From Nemophila menziesii (lineage: Eukaryota > Streptophyta > Magnoliopsida > Boraginales > Hydrophyllaceae), in assembly GCA_029959085.1 (NCBI GenBank), contig JARWIR010000035.1, forward strand, positions 3,826,501 through 3,890,500: a stretch of 64,000 nt of DNA, written 5' to 3'. The notes beneath the pieces were generated by a model, which saw only the letters and a list, made by a program, of their open reading frames with translations, did no database searches and was not told the DNA's origin. Position 1 is the first letter of the stretch; every line of letters starts with the position of its first letter. The position numbers were made by a program, and so were the translations under genes. Positions 48,701 through 58,650 of the stretch are shown piece after piece.

Positions 48701-50369
48701 TAGTAAGTTTAACATTCTATTTTACTATTAAATATATAAGTTTCAGTAGTTTCATACTTATGACTATTTATGTAAGAATATTTGTAATTGTGTGATACAT
48801 GTTACAGGTTACAGGGACTCTAAAGAGAGTAAAAGAAGATGTGAATGCTTGTGCAAGAGCTGAGATTATGTTATAGGGAGTCTGAAAGGGCAGATTTGTT
48901 ATTAGTTACCTTAAAGAATGCATATAATATGTATAATTAGATGACATAGACATTAATTAAGCTTTCTAATGATATCTACATCCAATTATATTTGATAATA
49001 TTGAATACTTTTTCTTTGAAGAAAGATTATATTCTTCTTGTTTCTATCTTTATTCTGTTTGAAGCATTGTAAAAATCTCATAATGATCAAATAACATGTA
49101 CAAGAGTAGACATGAAATGTAAAAATCCCACTTTAGAGAATGTAATATAACAAAAAGACTAATATATCACCAGATATTATAATCTCAACAGAAAATTCGC
49201 ATTAGTTCCTCAATTGGTAATGTTTGAAAAAAACATCAAAACAATCGTTTTATTTAGATGAATAATTATACTTATTAGTATTAAACAAAATAGAAGAGTT
49301 CAATAGCTATATGAATGATAAGGTCTATGTCTGTTCCCTTAAAGCCTCGCAAAAAAATGATGCAGGGACAACATCATCATTTGTATATTATAGTCTAATG
49401 TTTTCATCCTTTCTAGATTGTTTCATATGAATCTATGTTAATATAATCTGACTTCATTTAATAATAAAGTAACTATTGTTCTTTTTCTATAGTATTTTAC
49501 TCAATATTTAAGATTTTTTACATTAGAGAAGAGTGAACATTTATCGAGACTCTCAAAGAAGAATCGAAATATAATAATTTCCAAGATAATAATCATTTAT
49601 ATGGTTGAAACTATCAAAATATGTTCTAAAAGCAGAATATCTAACAATCGTCTAGCTACAAAAAATTTCAAAAGTATTATGATCTGATTCAAAATAAATT
49701 TATAACAATTGTACATTTATCACAACATACAAAGTTGGATCCCAATTACATTAACATTAAAGTCTAGAATTTCTTAAAGAAAGTTACATCTTCTTGGATC
49801 TCGTATAATAAGAAGCTTCTTTCAACTTTTCAAGCTTGGCTTCAAGAATCCTCGTCTCATCTTTACAAACAACTCTCCTCATTTTAGCTTTCTAATATTT
49901 GTTTCTTTCAAAAGCATGAGTCAAAATCAACACTAAACTAGCCTACTCTCATAAAAAAACCTAGTAGATTGAAATATCTTAAAGAAATAACCAATATTTT
50001 ACACAAATTCTAATTTATTTAATAAAATTGTGAACGTTGATTCTTTTTTTGTCAGGTTTTGTGGATTCATGAACGGTTTTAGTAAGCCTAATATGATAAG
50101 TGAATCTCGTCCCATAGTAACCTTATTATGTTGAAAATAATAGTAAAATCTATTGTGACATAGCCTTGAAACGCTAAACTAGGATTTGCCATGAGGTCTT
50201 AGCTGGTCGATAAATAATTCTTTTGAAATGGGTTAATCACTAAAAAAGGGCTTACACTCCATTTCCATGTTGTTGGAATATCATAGGAGACTATTTAATG
50301 TTTCTAAGTGTAGTTACTATGGAAAATGATTATAAAGTATCTTAGAAGAGTTTATTAAGTAAGGATAAC
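45730..50369. other. AT-rich region without recognised gene
   Basis: No transposon ends, domains or long frames were found. Two small exon-like pieces are noted with little confidence: after an acceptor-like CATGTTACAG at about 48805, a reading VTGTLKRVKEDVNACARAEI; and on the minus strand at about 49785-49890 a charged helical piece MRRVVCKDETRILEAKLEKL ending KKM-stop. A plus-strand piece near 48560 reads IELDDRKKIVMFER. They may derive from one degraded gene, but nothing ties them together. Frames at 46969-47193 and 47181-47435 look accidental. Confidence 0.5.
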
Positions 50370-51890
50370 TGGTTGTCCTTTGTGTGTTCTAAAATAAATG
50401 CAATAAGGATAGGAGAACCACAACCGCAAGTGTACGGTTGTCCCAAGTAATATAAGTGATAATACCGATTCGTTCTCAGGGACGAAATGGTTGACTCTAA
50501 TGCTTATCAAATAGTGGTTAATTGCACGTGAAAAAAATTAAATGATTTTAAGATTTGTTTGTTTGGTTTTCTAATGCTAAGACAATGAATTAAAATATTA
50601 AATTAATGCAAGTAAATAACTAGACACAAGAAAATAAAGTGTTTACGCAAGATAAGAAGGCAGTTATTAAGAGACGCTAGGGTGTCAGCTAATTATCATT
50701 CATTTCAAACATTGTTTAAGGGACAAAATGGTCGGGATTCGGAATTCTCCTTACCCCCGTTAAGGTGAACTAATGAGCGACTCTCAAGTGCTACAAACCC
50801 CGTCAGGGTGATTATTGTCCACTCTCAAATGATTAAGTTTATTCTACCCAATTGGCCATAGGATTAATTACGCTCTTCAGAGTCAAATAACTTCTATCCT
50901 ACATTCATTAACTAGTTCGGTACCTAGACCCCCCATCAAGGTGATCCAATCGCCACTAATCGGAATAGCCTAGATACTAAATCATATTATCAATTGATCA
51001 GGTCAATAATAGTAAATATGCACAAATTAAAGAAAAATACGAATAACCCAATTTGATTTAAATAATAAATATCCCAAATTCAAACATATGAAACGAAATT
51101 AAATAGGAATTAACCCATTATGCGTTCTCAAGCACTAAATTAAATTAGCTCATACTAATGCGGAAAACTAAATTAAAAGAAATAAAATTGTTCATATTGT
51201 TTTACAGAGAGAATTAAAAGAAAAACCTAATTGCGGAATTAGATTAGCTGTGATTTGGAGATATAGACCGTCTCCAGCTCTGTAGCTTCTCTGCTTCCTT
51301 TCCTTGACTTCTCTATGATGTTTTCATTTGTAAAAAGTGAATTGTGTGTAAAATAGAAGTAAAAACCTTTATTTATACTCCAAAATTTGGACTAGGCCTT
51401 TAGGTAAAGTTTTAAATGAAATAATAAAGGCCCAAGTCCATTATCTTAGCCCAAAATCCCGTAACTGCTACATCACCTTCACTAAAACAACTCTAACCAA
51501 CACGTTTCAACTCGGATTGACCTCATTCCATTTGCTAAAATTCCGTAACTCAATGGGGCACGTTTTCTCTTCAGCAATCTTTGGCAACTTTCCAGATTTG
51601 TAGCTTTAAAATATCAACTCTTTTGGGATTTGTCTTCATGCTTTGACTCCATATCACGATCTTTGACTTTATTCTCGGATTCCTCTTCTAGCTAACATTC
51701 AAAACCTACAAACTTTTCACTGAAATACAAAATATTACGCGCAAAAGCTTAATAAATTAAAAATGCTAGAAATAAAAGAGGAAAATCAGATTATTACATA
51801 TTTAGTCCAAAAGTCTATCAAAATAAACGAATAAACACAAAAAATGATGTCTCCCAAGGACATAAAATTAGAACATTTAGGGAGACATCA
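50370..51890 (-). mobile_element. 3' LTR of Ty3/gypsy copy 2
   Basis: The 1521-bp LTR runs from TGATGTCTCC at 51890 to ...GGACAACCA at 50370 (TG...CA). The PPT lies directly before it on the minus strand. A TATA box (TATAAATA) is at 51370-51377, and three iterated motifs of the type CACC(T/C)T(A/G)ACGGGG lie in its second half (50755-50945). ATAAC (50365-50369) is the candidate target duplication; its partner beyond 64000 cannot be seen. This LTR is distinct in sequence from that of the nested element but has the same architecture. Confidence 0.88.
51370..51377 (-). promoter_or_regulatory. LTR TATA box, copy 2
   Basis: TATAAATA on the minus strand within the LTR, about 520 bp from its start, the expected position for the U3 promoter of a plant LTR element. 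Confidence 0.6.
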
Positions 51891-51926
51891 AGACCCCCAA
51901 CTCAAACCTTTGTCGTCCCGACAAAG
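51891..51926 (-). promoter_or_regulatory. PPT and preceding hairpin, copy 2
   Basis: On the minus strand CTTTGTCG-GGA-CGACAAAG (51926-51908) forms a perfect 8-bp stem with a GGA loop, followed at once by GTTTGAGTTGGGGGTCT (51907-51891) and the LTR. The G-rich part is the polypurine tract that primes plus-strand DNA synthesis. The nested element has the equivalent hairpin with three compensating base-pair changes. Confidence 0.8.
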
Positions 51927-53460
51927 CAAAATTAAAACAAAGGGGTAAGAAAGTCATTGCAAGAGAAGGTAGAATCTAGCAAATAAACCTAAAGTCATTC
52001 TTAAAATAAATCTCATATAGTAAGACTCTAGGAACTAGTATACACATACACTTACCATGCAAAATCAAACATAAATAATCTCAATAATAAGATTAAAGTA
52101 GAAACGCTTGAAGGTTACACTTGTACTCATCTCTTTATGATGGCTATAGGTTGTTCCTCAATCCTAACTCGCTTTGAACGCTCCACTAAGTATATTCCCT
52201 ATTAACAGAATCATAAATTCACTATGCACTTAGGAATCACAAGGACTTTACGGTTTTAGCGTAGGCTTAGGGACGGTGTGGTATGTATATTTGGTAAATA
52301 TGAAGTGAGATTTTGGCTCTCTCCTCACTTACAATCAACAACTGTCCACGAGCTTGAGTTTACACGCATATGATGTTCTCACTCAACCCATTTGACGCGC
52401 TAATGTTGCGTCCCCAATGTCAACCCAATATATACTAAGATGATTTTCAAAAATATTCCACTTTGCCGGTTTATTTTATTCTTTCATTTTATTTTCTTTT
52501 TCATTTCTTTTCTTCTCTTTTTGTACAAGATGCTCATGACCATCCTTTTGATGTGAAAGGTCATATCTCTTATAATTACTTTCTTCCTTTTTTTTCAAAT
52601 CCCGGCAAAAAGCTACAAATAATATCATCTTTTTAATTTTTGTGCCTCGATACGAACACATATAATCCCCTCCCAATGTAATTTCCCAAATGTGGACCCT
52701 CCACCCCAAACTCAAGCTCGAGACAGGTCTCAGGATCGTGATTCATGTGCGGGTCATTTGGTCATGCCTACTAATCTAGAGGATAATGGGCTTATATCGT
52801 GGCTACAAAAGAAAAAGGCTTAAGGCTCAAAATTGGGCTAAGACGGATAAAATTATTATAAGGAATAACAAGTTAAAAGGCTACAAATGGCTAACAAAGA
52901 ATTGCCCCTATCCTTTTTCTAAGTACATAGCTCGTCTTTAGTTCATATCTAAGTGGGTTCTCTACTAATTCAGATTTCATGTTCTACACACCAAACATAT
53001 TCCTTAAGTACAAGCTTACTTCATTTGCATTGTTCATTAATTTTTCCTATCAATTACCTATGTTCACATGCAATTCTAAGTGCGTTTTATACTATTCCCT
53101 AAAGTCCACGATCTACTATCATAGATTTACTAAAAGTATGCTTAAAGGGACATTTAAAATCTTCTAGAGTCAATCGCAACTCTGAAATTATTTTATTGAA
53201 AGCAAATAAAAACACATAACACATAAAAGATGGGATGAGGCAACGAACCCCACCCCAAACTCAAAAATCAGCCGTGTCCCCACGACTCGAAAAAGACTCA
53301 ACGCAATAAAATAAACTAAACTAAACTAAAATGCGGAAGGGATAGAAAACGTATCTCAACCAGCGTGTGGCTGGTCATCAATGTTGCGTCCATGAACTTT
53401 ATCCTTCGTAAGTAGACCATAGGTGGCGTGTTGAATGGTGCTCACCCCCATTAACATGTT
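51927..53460 (-). other. Long 3' non-coding region of copy 2
   Basis: Between the third ORF and the PPT lies about 1.5 kb with no supported gene. It is related along its length to 59160-60628 of the nested element: shared blocks include the sequence around GTGGGGACAC (53275), CGCACATGAATCACGA/ACCCGCACTCGAATCGCGA and the ACCGTCCC...TTAGC block. Two extra PPT-like tracts (GAGTTTGGGGTGGGG near 53258 and GAGTTTGGGGTGGAGG near 52709) stand in the same order and spacing in both. Confidence 0.7.
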
Positions 53461-54547
53461 TCAGATAAGTTCCAACTCTTTTGTAACGTTCCCTAAAGTA
53501 GAAATCATCTTCACTTGATTCTCTTCCAACACCTTAACTTTTGCTTCCAACACGTGATCGGAATGAATCTTTTTCTTTGGAGGAGCTCTAGGAGTTCTTA
53601 CCGCTTTTATTATTTCATCATGAGCATTCTGGATTGAAGTTAAAACCATGTTCTCTCCAACTACCACAAGGTCAATCTCTGCGTTCTTAGGCGGGACTTT
53701 TGCGTCTAGACACAAAGTAGTGATGGTACAAGGGAACTTGAGATTTTGTTGCAAAGTCGGAATTCTTGCAAATGAAATGGGTCCATACCTTAGCACATGG
53801 TAACAAATTACTGCTATACATCTGTCTAGGATATCTCTCTTTCGGGAATTGGGAGAGCCCCATTAATAAGTACTTTCCCCCAAAGGGATTCATAATCAAA
53901 AGAAGGATCATTAAGGGATTCTTGGAAAGGGAATAGTCCAGTAAAGTTGGGTAATTTCAATGATTTTCGAATAATCTCAACGGAGAAAGGAACAACCTTT
54001 TTGCAAACTACAATTGCGTCTTTCGAAAAGGCTATGCCTTCATAATAATCTCGCACCAAGGTAGGAATATACTCAAGCTTCCTTTCTCTCAATTCTTTCC
54101 AACCCAACTTGTCACAAGTAATACCATAATATTTAAAAGCACTAGTCATAATACCCTTAGGAAGATTCATCTCCTCACCAAACTTCAAGAAATTAATTCT
54201 TTCACAAACCTGATCATCCCAAGGAAAGAAAACTCTCTTTGGCTTTTGAGCCCATACCTTTCTACGCGGAGGTCTCTATTATTGCACGGGTTCTTTGGGA
54301 ACTTCTTGTTCTGTTTTTCCTCAATCTCTTCTTCACTTTCTTCCTCACTTTCATCAATTAATCTACTCTTTTTCGGGTAAGCCTTGCTTGGATTTTCCTT
54401 CCTTTTCGGAGCAATTGGGATTTGTTCAGACTTTTTGGAACGCGAATCCATAATCTTAATTGCTTGTTCTAGGCTAGCTCCAACATTGTTCCTGTTTCTT
54501 GGTAAGTTTCTTCGATAGTTGCAAATGGAATCGGTTCTGTTAGTCAT
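53461..54547 (-). pseudogene. Third ORF (env position) of copy 2, frameshifted
   Basis: Reading from ATG 54547: a basic start (MTNRTDSICNYRRNLPRN), acidic SEEESEEE, frame change near 54300, then KFGEEMNLPKG, LVRDYYEGIAFSKD, VVPFSVEIIRKSLKLPNF and LWGKVLINGALPIPERE; a second change in a (GA)n run near 53850; then RYGPISFARIPTLQQNLKFP and a predicted coiled coil (VLEAKVKVLEENQVKMISTL) ending at 53461. The middle resembles the PF20167-type plant transposon protein domain. Both frame breaks are also in copy 1, which is cut by the window before its C-terminus. Total length would be about 360 residues. Function unknown. Confidence 0.7.
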
Positions 54548-55041
54548 CTCTATTCACCCCAGACTCAAAACTTCCAATAGTGATAAAGCTAGAGAAAAGC
54601 TTAGAACTTTGATGTTTTGAGGCTTTAAACTTGAAAAATAAGGTGGAGTATGAGATGGGTAGAGGTTAATTGAGAAGAATTATGGAAGAATCGGGTTTAA
54701 TTTGAATGTTAGGAAGAAGAAATTTTTGGATAAAAGTTGAAATTTGATGATGTATTGCAGAGGATATGAATTGATTGTGTGTTTTTTTGATGAAAGAGGG
54801 CTTGGTTTGATGATTTTATAGATGTTAAGTGATGATTTTCAGAGTAGGTGGAGGCTAGGAATTGGAATAAGAGGCTATCTTGGAAAAGAAGGTAAAAAAA
54901 TTAGGTTTAATAAGCTAAAAACCGCCTCTCGCATAAGCGGACCGGTATGTCGGTGGCTGACCGGCATGCCGGTCGCGATGGCGGCTAAAATAATAATTAC
55001 TGAATTCGATTTTTTTTTACCTCAGACGCAAGCCACCTTGC
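54548..55041. other. Spacer upstream of third ORF, copy 2, with GC palindromes and nested insertion site
   Basis: Counterpart of 876-1345. ACCGGTATGTCGGT and ACCGGCATGCCGGT lie at 54949-54980, one motif more than in copy 1. The nested retrotransposon inserted after CTTGC at 55037-55041. The plus-strand frame at 54822-55064 crosses the insertion junction and is not a gene. Confidence 0.75.
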
Positions 55042-56800
55042 TGATGTCTCCCTTTTTGGTCTAAATATAAGCCCGTAGGAGACATCATTTTAGGATGAAA
55101 TTGGTCTTTTTATATTGACTTTAGTGCTTAAATTGCAATATTACACTTTCTCCCCTTGGAATTAGACTATTTGCATTTATAGAGCCTTTGTGCGTTAATT
55201 TACTTATTTTTAATGCAAAGTTAGTAGGTTTATGAATTTCATGAGAAACCAATCCAAGGAGGAGAAGTGAGAATTAAAGTCTTAGAATATTTCTAGTGTG
55301 CTTAGTCGAGTTTCCTGAATTTAAATTGCACTTTCCTATTTCTATGTCTTGATTTAATGATTTATTATTTTTAAAGCATATGCGGTTTAATTATTTATTT
55401 AATGTGAAGCTTAAGAGATTATGGAAATAAATTAGATGCTAAATCAATTCTAAGGAGATAAGGAAAGAAGATATTGAAGAAATCTGGAGATAGAAGGAAG
55501 TAGAGTTCAACTAGGAAAAGGAAAAAGCTGCCTTGTGAATCTGAAATTCGAGCCATGTTTGAAAGATTAAATCATAATTAAAGATTGGCATGGATACTGG
55601 ACGAGTGGTCTGCACCAATAGAAAGCTCTTTCCAAGACAAGCAGTTTCATATATTGGAACTCCTCAAACGGATAAGTATTGAAAAAGATATGACCAAATC
55701 AAATCAGCAGCAAAATCTTACCTTTCCTGGAATTTAGGGTTACGAATTAAAGAGTCCTTGACTTGTCTTCCACTCCAAGTAATTCGACCTAACACCTATA
55801 AATACCAGCTCTAAACCTTAGAAAATTATCCCTTGGGTGCATAAGCATAATATACACAAATAATTCATCATAGAAGCAATCAAGAGGATCTAGAGGAGGA
55901 ATAAGCAAGAGCTAGAGCTTAACTACATCAATTCAACACTTCTCCATCTCTATTCTTTAGGTAATTTAGTATTAGATCTATTTTGTCTATGAGGTATTTC
56001 TAAACTATTTATTCAAGAAGTTTTAGTATGCATAAATTCTCTTTAGGATTGTAATTATATGAACCATTGAATATTGTTTTTCTGTTTTAATTTGAATCTG
56101 GGATTTTAGTATTTAATTGAATTGGTTCTTAATTTCCATTGACTATATTCTTGTGCTTGTTCACTATCATTGACGTCGCGAATCAAGGGTAGGTTTTAGT
56201 AATTCGGCTATTCCATATAGTGGCGTATGGATCACCTTGACGGGGGGTTTAATTACAGAAATAGAATATAGACGTGTGGTATCCGTTATTTGACCCTGAC
56301 GGGCTTGACTAACCATGTAGCTAATGAGGTAAAATAGTATTCATCTGAAAGTAGCTTATAATCACCCTGACGGGGTTTGTAATACCGTATGATAGCTTCG
56401 AGGTCCACCTTGACGGGGGCTAGGAGATAATAGATTCTCGACTATTGTGAAATTTCCCATTCACCCTCATTCTTAGTAATCATAGATTCAATAGGATAGA
56501 TTCATACTTGCATATCCTTATCTTTCTTGCATAATTATTTATTGTTTATTTTATTGTCTATTTTATTATTTAGTTAATTAGAAAACAAACACCTTTATTA
56601 TTTATCTTTTTATCTTTAGCAATTAAAACTATCTATTCTGATATTGAATGCAAATTTAGAATAACTTCATAAATCCCTGTGGAGACGATAATCCCGATTT
56701 TACTTATCTATTACTTGGTACGACCCGTACACTTGCGGTCTGTGGATCCTTTATCCCTTTGATTTTATTTTATTATTTTATAACACAGAAGGACCCACCA
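55042..56800 (+). repeat. 5' LTR of nested element
   Basis: Starts TGATGTCTCC and ends GGACCCACCA. The first 46 bp form an inverted repeat (TGATGTCTCC...GGAGACATCA). The TATA box is at 55797. Four iterated motifs of the type CC(T/C)TGACGGG lie at 56233, 56292, 56365 and 56405, in the part expected to be transcribed (R/U5). Confidence 0.95.
55797..55804 (+). promoter_or_regulatory. LTR TATA box, nested element
   Basis: TATAAATA in CACCTATAAATACCAGCTC, identical in the 3' LTR at 61422-61429; the likely promoter of the element's RNA, with transcription starting a few tens of bases downstream. Confidence 0.7.
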
Positions 56801-56806
56801 AGTTTT

Positions 56807-56825
56807 TGGCGCCGCTGCCAGGGAT
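56807..56825 (+). promoter_or_regulatory. Primer-binding site (tRNA-Asp type)
   Basis: TGGCGCCGCTGCCAGGGAT, six bases after the LTR, is complementary to the 3' end of plant tRNA-Asp (...CCCCGGCAACGGCGCCA) with two mismatches. This primer is characteristic of Athila/Tat lineages. Confidence 0.85.
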
Positions 56826-56930
56826 TTAAAGCGGTTATTTTATTTTGTGTTTAAGTTAGGTTGGTAGTTTTAGTTGTTTTCAGTTTTACGTTTGTTTTGT
56901 TCTAGTCTCTTTTCAGGTTTTTCTTTAGGT

Positions 56931-58169
56931 ATGGAGATTTCCCCCTATCAAGATCAAGATCCACCACGTGTGACGCCTTGTCATCAAGGTCAAATTCCAC
57001 CACAGTGGTGGTTGGACCAATTGGAAGACTCTTTGAATATTCACTTTTACGATCTTTATAGTAGGGTCACCAAGTTGGAGGACTCCCTCAGTTGTTTCAT
57101 TAAGGCCACACAGGAGAACATAGTAAAGAGTGATGCGCAAATCGATGCTACCATATCACTAGTGCAAGTCATGCAACAAAGCCATCAATTAATGGAGCAA
57201 CGATTGACGCAACTCACAGAAACAATTGAGAAATTACAACAAGCATCATCTATGCAACCGAACCAAAGTACAAATTTAGATGATGAAGCCAGTCAAATTG
57301 ATAGCGATGTTTTATTCGATGTAGCTACAAATTTTAGCCTTCAAAAAGAGAAGGAAGTGGAATCACCACAAGTTGCACCTAGTGAACTAGAGATTCCAAC
57401 AATAGAAGAATCAACCACGCTAAGCATAGATGAGTTAATTGTTGGTAATGGGGTCGAAATTGAAAGTAAATCTTGTGAAGGGAAGATTACACCCATGGAA
57501 AATCCAACCAAGCCGCGTTTAGAGGAATCAAATATTGAGGTCTTGGTTAGAAAAGAGATTGAAGAAGAAGATACTAGGATGGATTCACCACCTAGTACTC
57601 CATTGATGTCACCTCCAAATCCAATAACGACGAATCATTCAAACGGTGACATTGATAAAGCATTTGTAGAGGTGTGTAAAGACAAATCCTACACCCAAAT
57701 GCTTGAATGTAATACAAAAGAACTCACACCACAACAAGTATTCATAGAAGCTATTCCAGAAACAAATGAGAATGCGAGTGTAGAGATCGAGGTTGAAAAC
57801 GTGGCCCTCATAACAAAAGAAAGCTCTGAAACATCCCTTGTTTTAGACAAAATTCTAGAGGAGGAGCCACTTGAATTCCCCATTATTCCAGAAGTATCTA
57901 ACGAGGTTAAAGAGAAGGACCACCACCATGAACCTGTGAAGAAGAAGGCTAAAGATGAGTTTGGGGTCGGAACCACGGTTGCTTGGAAGGCCTCCAAACA
58001 AGAGAATAGACCACGAGGTTTCAAAAACGCGTGGATGGGACCATTTGTTGTTACTCGAGTGGTGACACCAAAATTAATAGAGATACAAGCTTCGAGAGGT
58101 CAAAGAACGCGGATTATAGACATACACAGCCTTACCCACTGCTGGGGAGGTTACATACTCAAAGGATAA
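56931..58169 (+). CDS. Gag-like coiled-coil protein fused to integrase-type C-terminal tail
   Basis: A 412-residue ORF starting at the first ATG after the PBS (MEISPYQDQDPPRVTPCHQG). Residues 43-105 are a predicted coiled coil (heptad-like Leu/Ile/Val up to IEKLQQA). Residues 106-345 are acidic low complexity, with 141-167 (EKEVESPQVAPSELEIPTIE...) related to a remnant at 45539-45724. Residues 346-412 (FKNAWMGPFVVTRVVTPKLI, then TRIIDIHSLTHCWGGYI) resemble the post-core tail of Ty3/gypsy integrases. No zinc knuckle, protease, RT, RNase H or integrase core. It is open over its full length despite the age of the LTRs. It may act as a packaging or targeting protein helped by an autonomous partner; that is inference. 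Alternatively the frame survives by chance after an internal deletion. Confidence 0.75.
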   Translation: MEISPYQDQDPPRVTPCHQGQIPPQWWLDQLEDSLNIHFYDLYSRVTKLEDSLSCFIKATQENIVKSDAQIDATISLVQVMQQSHQLMEQRLTQLTETIEKLQQASSMQPNQSTNLDDEASQIDSDVLFDVATNFSLQKEKEVESPQVAPSELEIPTIEESTTLSIDELIVGNGVEIESKSCEGKITPMENPTKPRLEESNIEVLVRKEIEEEDTRMDSPPSTPLMSPPNPITTNHSNGDIDKAFVEVCKDKSYTQMLECNTKELTPQQVFIEAIPETNENASVEIEVENVALITKESSETSLVLDKILEEEPLEFPIIPEVSNEVKEKDHHHEPVKKKAKDEFGVGTTVAWKASKQENRPRGFKNAWMGPFVVTRVVTPKLIEIQASRGQRTRIIDIHSLTHCWGGYILKG

Positions 58170-58172
58170 TGG

Positions 58173-58215
58173 AGGTAACCCGTCAAACTTTAAATGACGT
58201 TAAATAAAAGTGCTC
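58173..58215 (+). other. Conserved post-integrase motif, nested element
   Basis: GGTAACCCGTCAAACTTTAA, then GACGTTAAATAAAAGTGCTC, starting four bases after the stop codon. Related to the block at 1744-1771, 62829-62854 and 43481-43525. Confidence 0.7.
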
Positions 58216-58399
58216 TTGGGAGACAACCCAAGCTTTAATTGCTTTCTTAGTTTAGTTTTTTTTAGTGTATATTATTTAGTTTACGTTTTTTTAGTTGATA
58301 GTGCATTATTGAGGAAGGTATTAGTGTTTTTGATGATCAGGTAGCATAGAAATCGAGTTCGGGAAGCAAAAACGAAATATTTTGGGAGTATTCTGACGT

Positions 58400-58650
58400 G
58401 CCACCGGTATACCGGACCCTACCGGCGGTATACCGCAGGTCAGAAAACCCGTGGCACGGGTACTAGCCACGTGTTCAAGACAGAATGTTGAAATTCAAAA
58501 GCAAGCATCACCGGTATACCGGGCCCTACAGCCGGTATACCGCCCAGCACAAAACCCGTGCCACGTGTTTACAACTCGGGTTTTTTGACGAAGATTGGAT
58601 CTGATGGAACAGTAGCTCTGGTATACCAGGCCCTACGGCCGGTATACCGC
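58400..58650. repeat. CCGGTATACCGG palindrome array
   Basis: Three composite repeats spaced about 100 bp apart (58402, 58509, 58618), each with CCGGTATACC(G/A)GGCCCTAC followed by (C/A)GGCGGTATACCGC or CCGGTATACCGCCC. Between them lies a conserved block with CACGTG and AAACCCGTG. Very GC-rich in an AT-rich element. The position, just after the integrase-type tail, equals that of the GC palindromes in copies 1 and 2, though the motifs differ (TATACC versus TATGCC and CTAGCC). The short frame at 58558-58782 is not a gene. Confidence 0.85.

Noticed and set aside
54822..55064. Plus-strand frame crossing 55042
   Set aside because: It spans the insertion junction between copy 2 and the nested LTR and is therefore chimeric by accident.
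57689..58024. Minus-strand 111-codon frame
   Set aside because: Shadow of the gag-like ORF on the plus strand.
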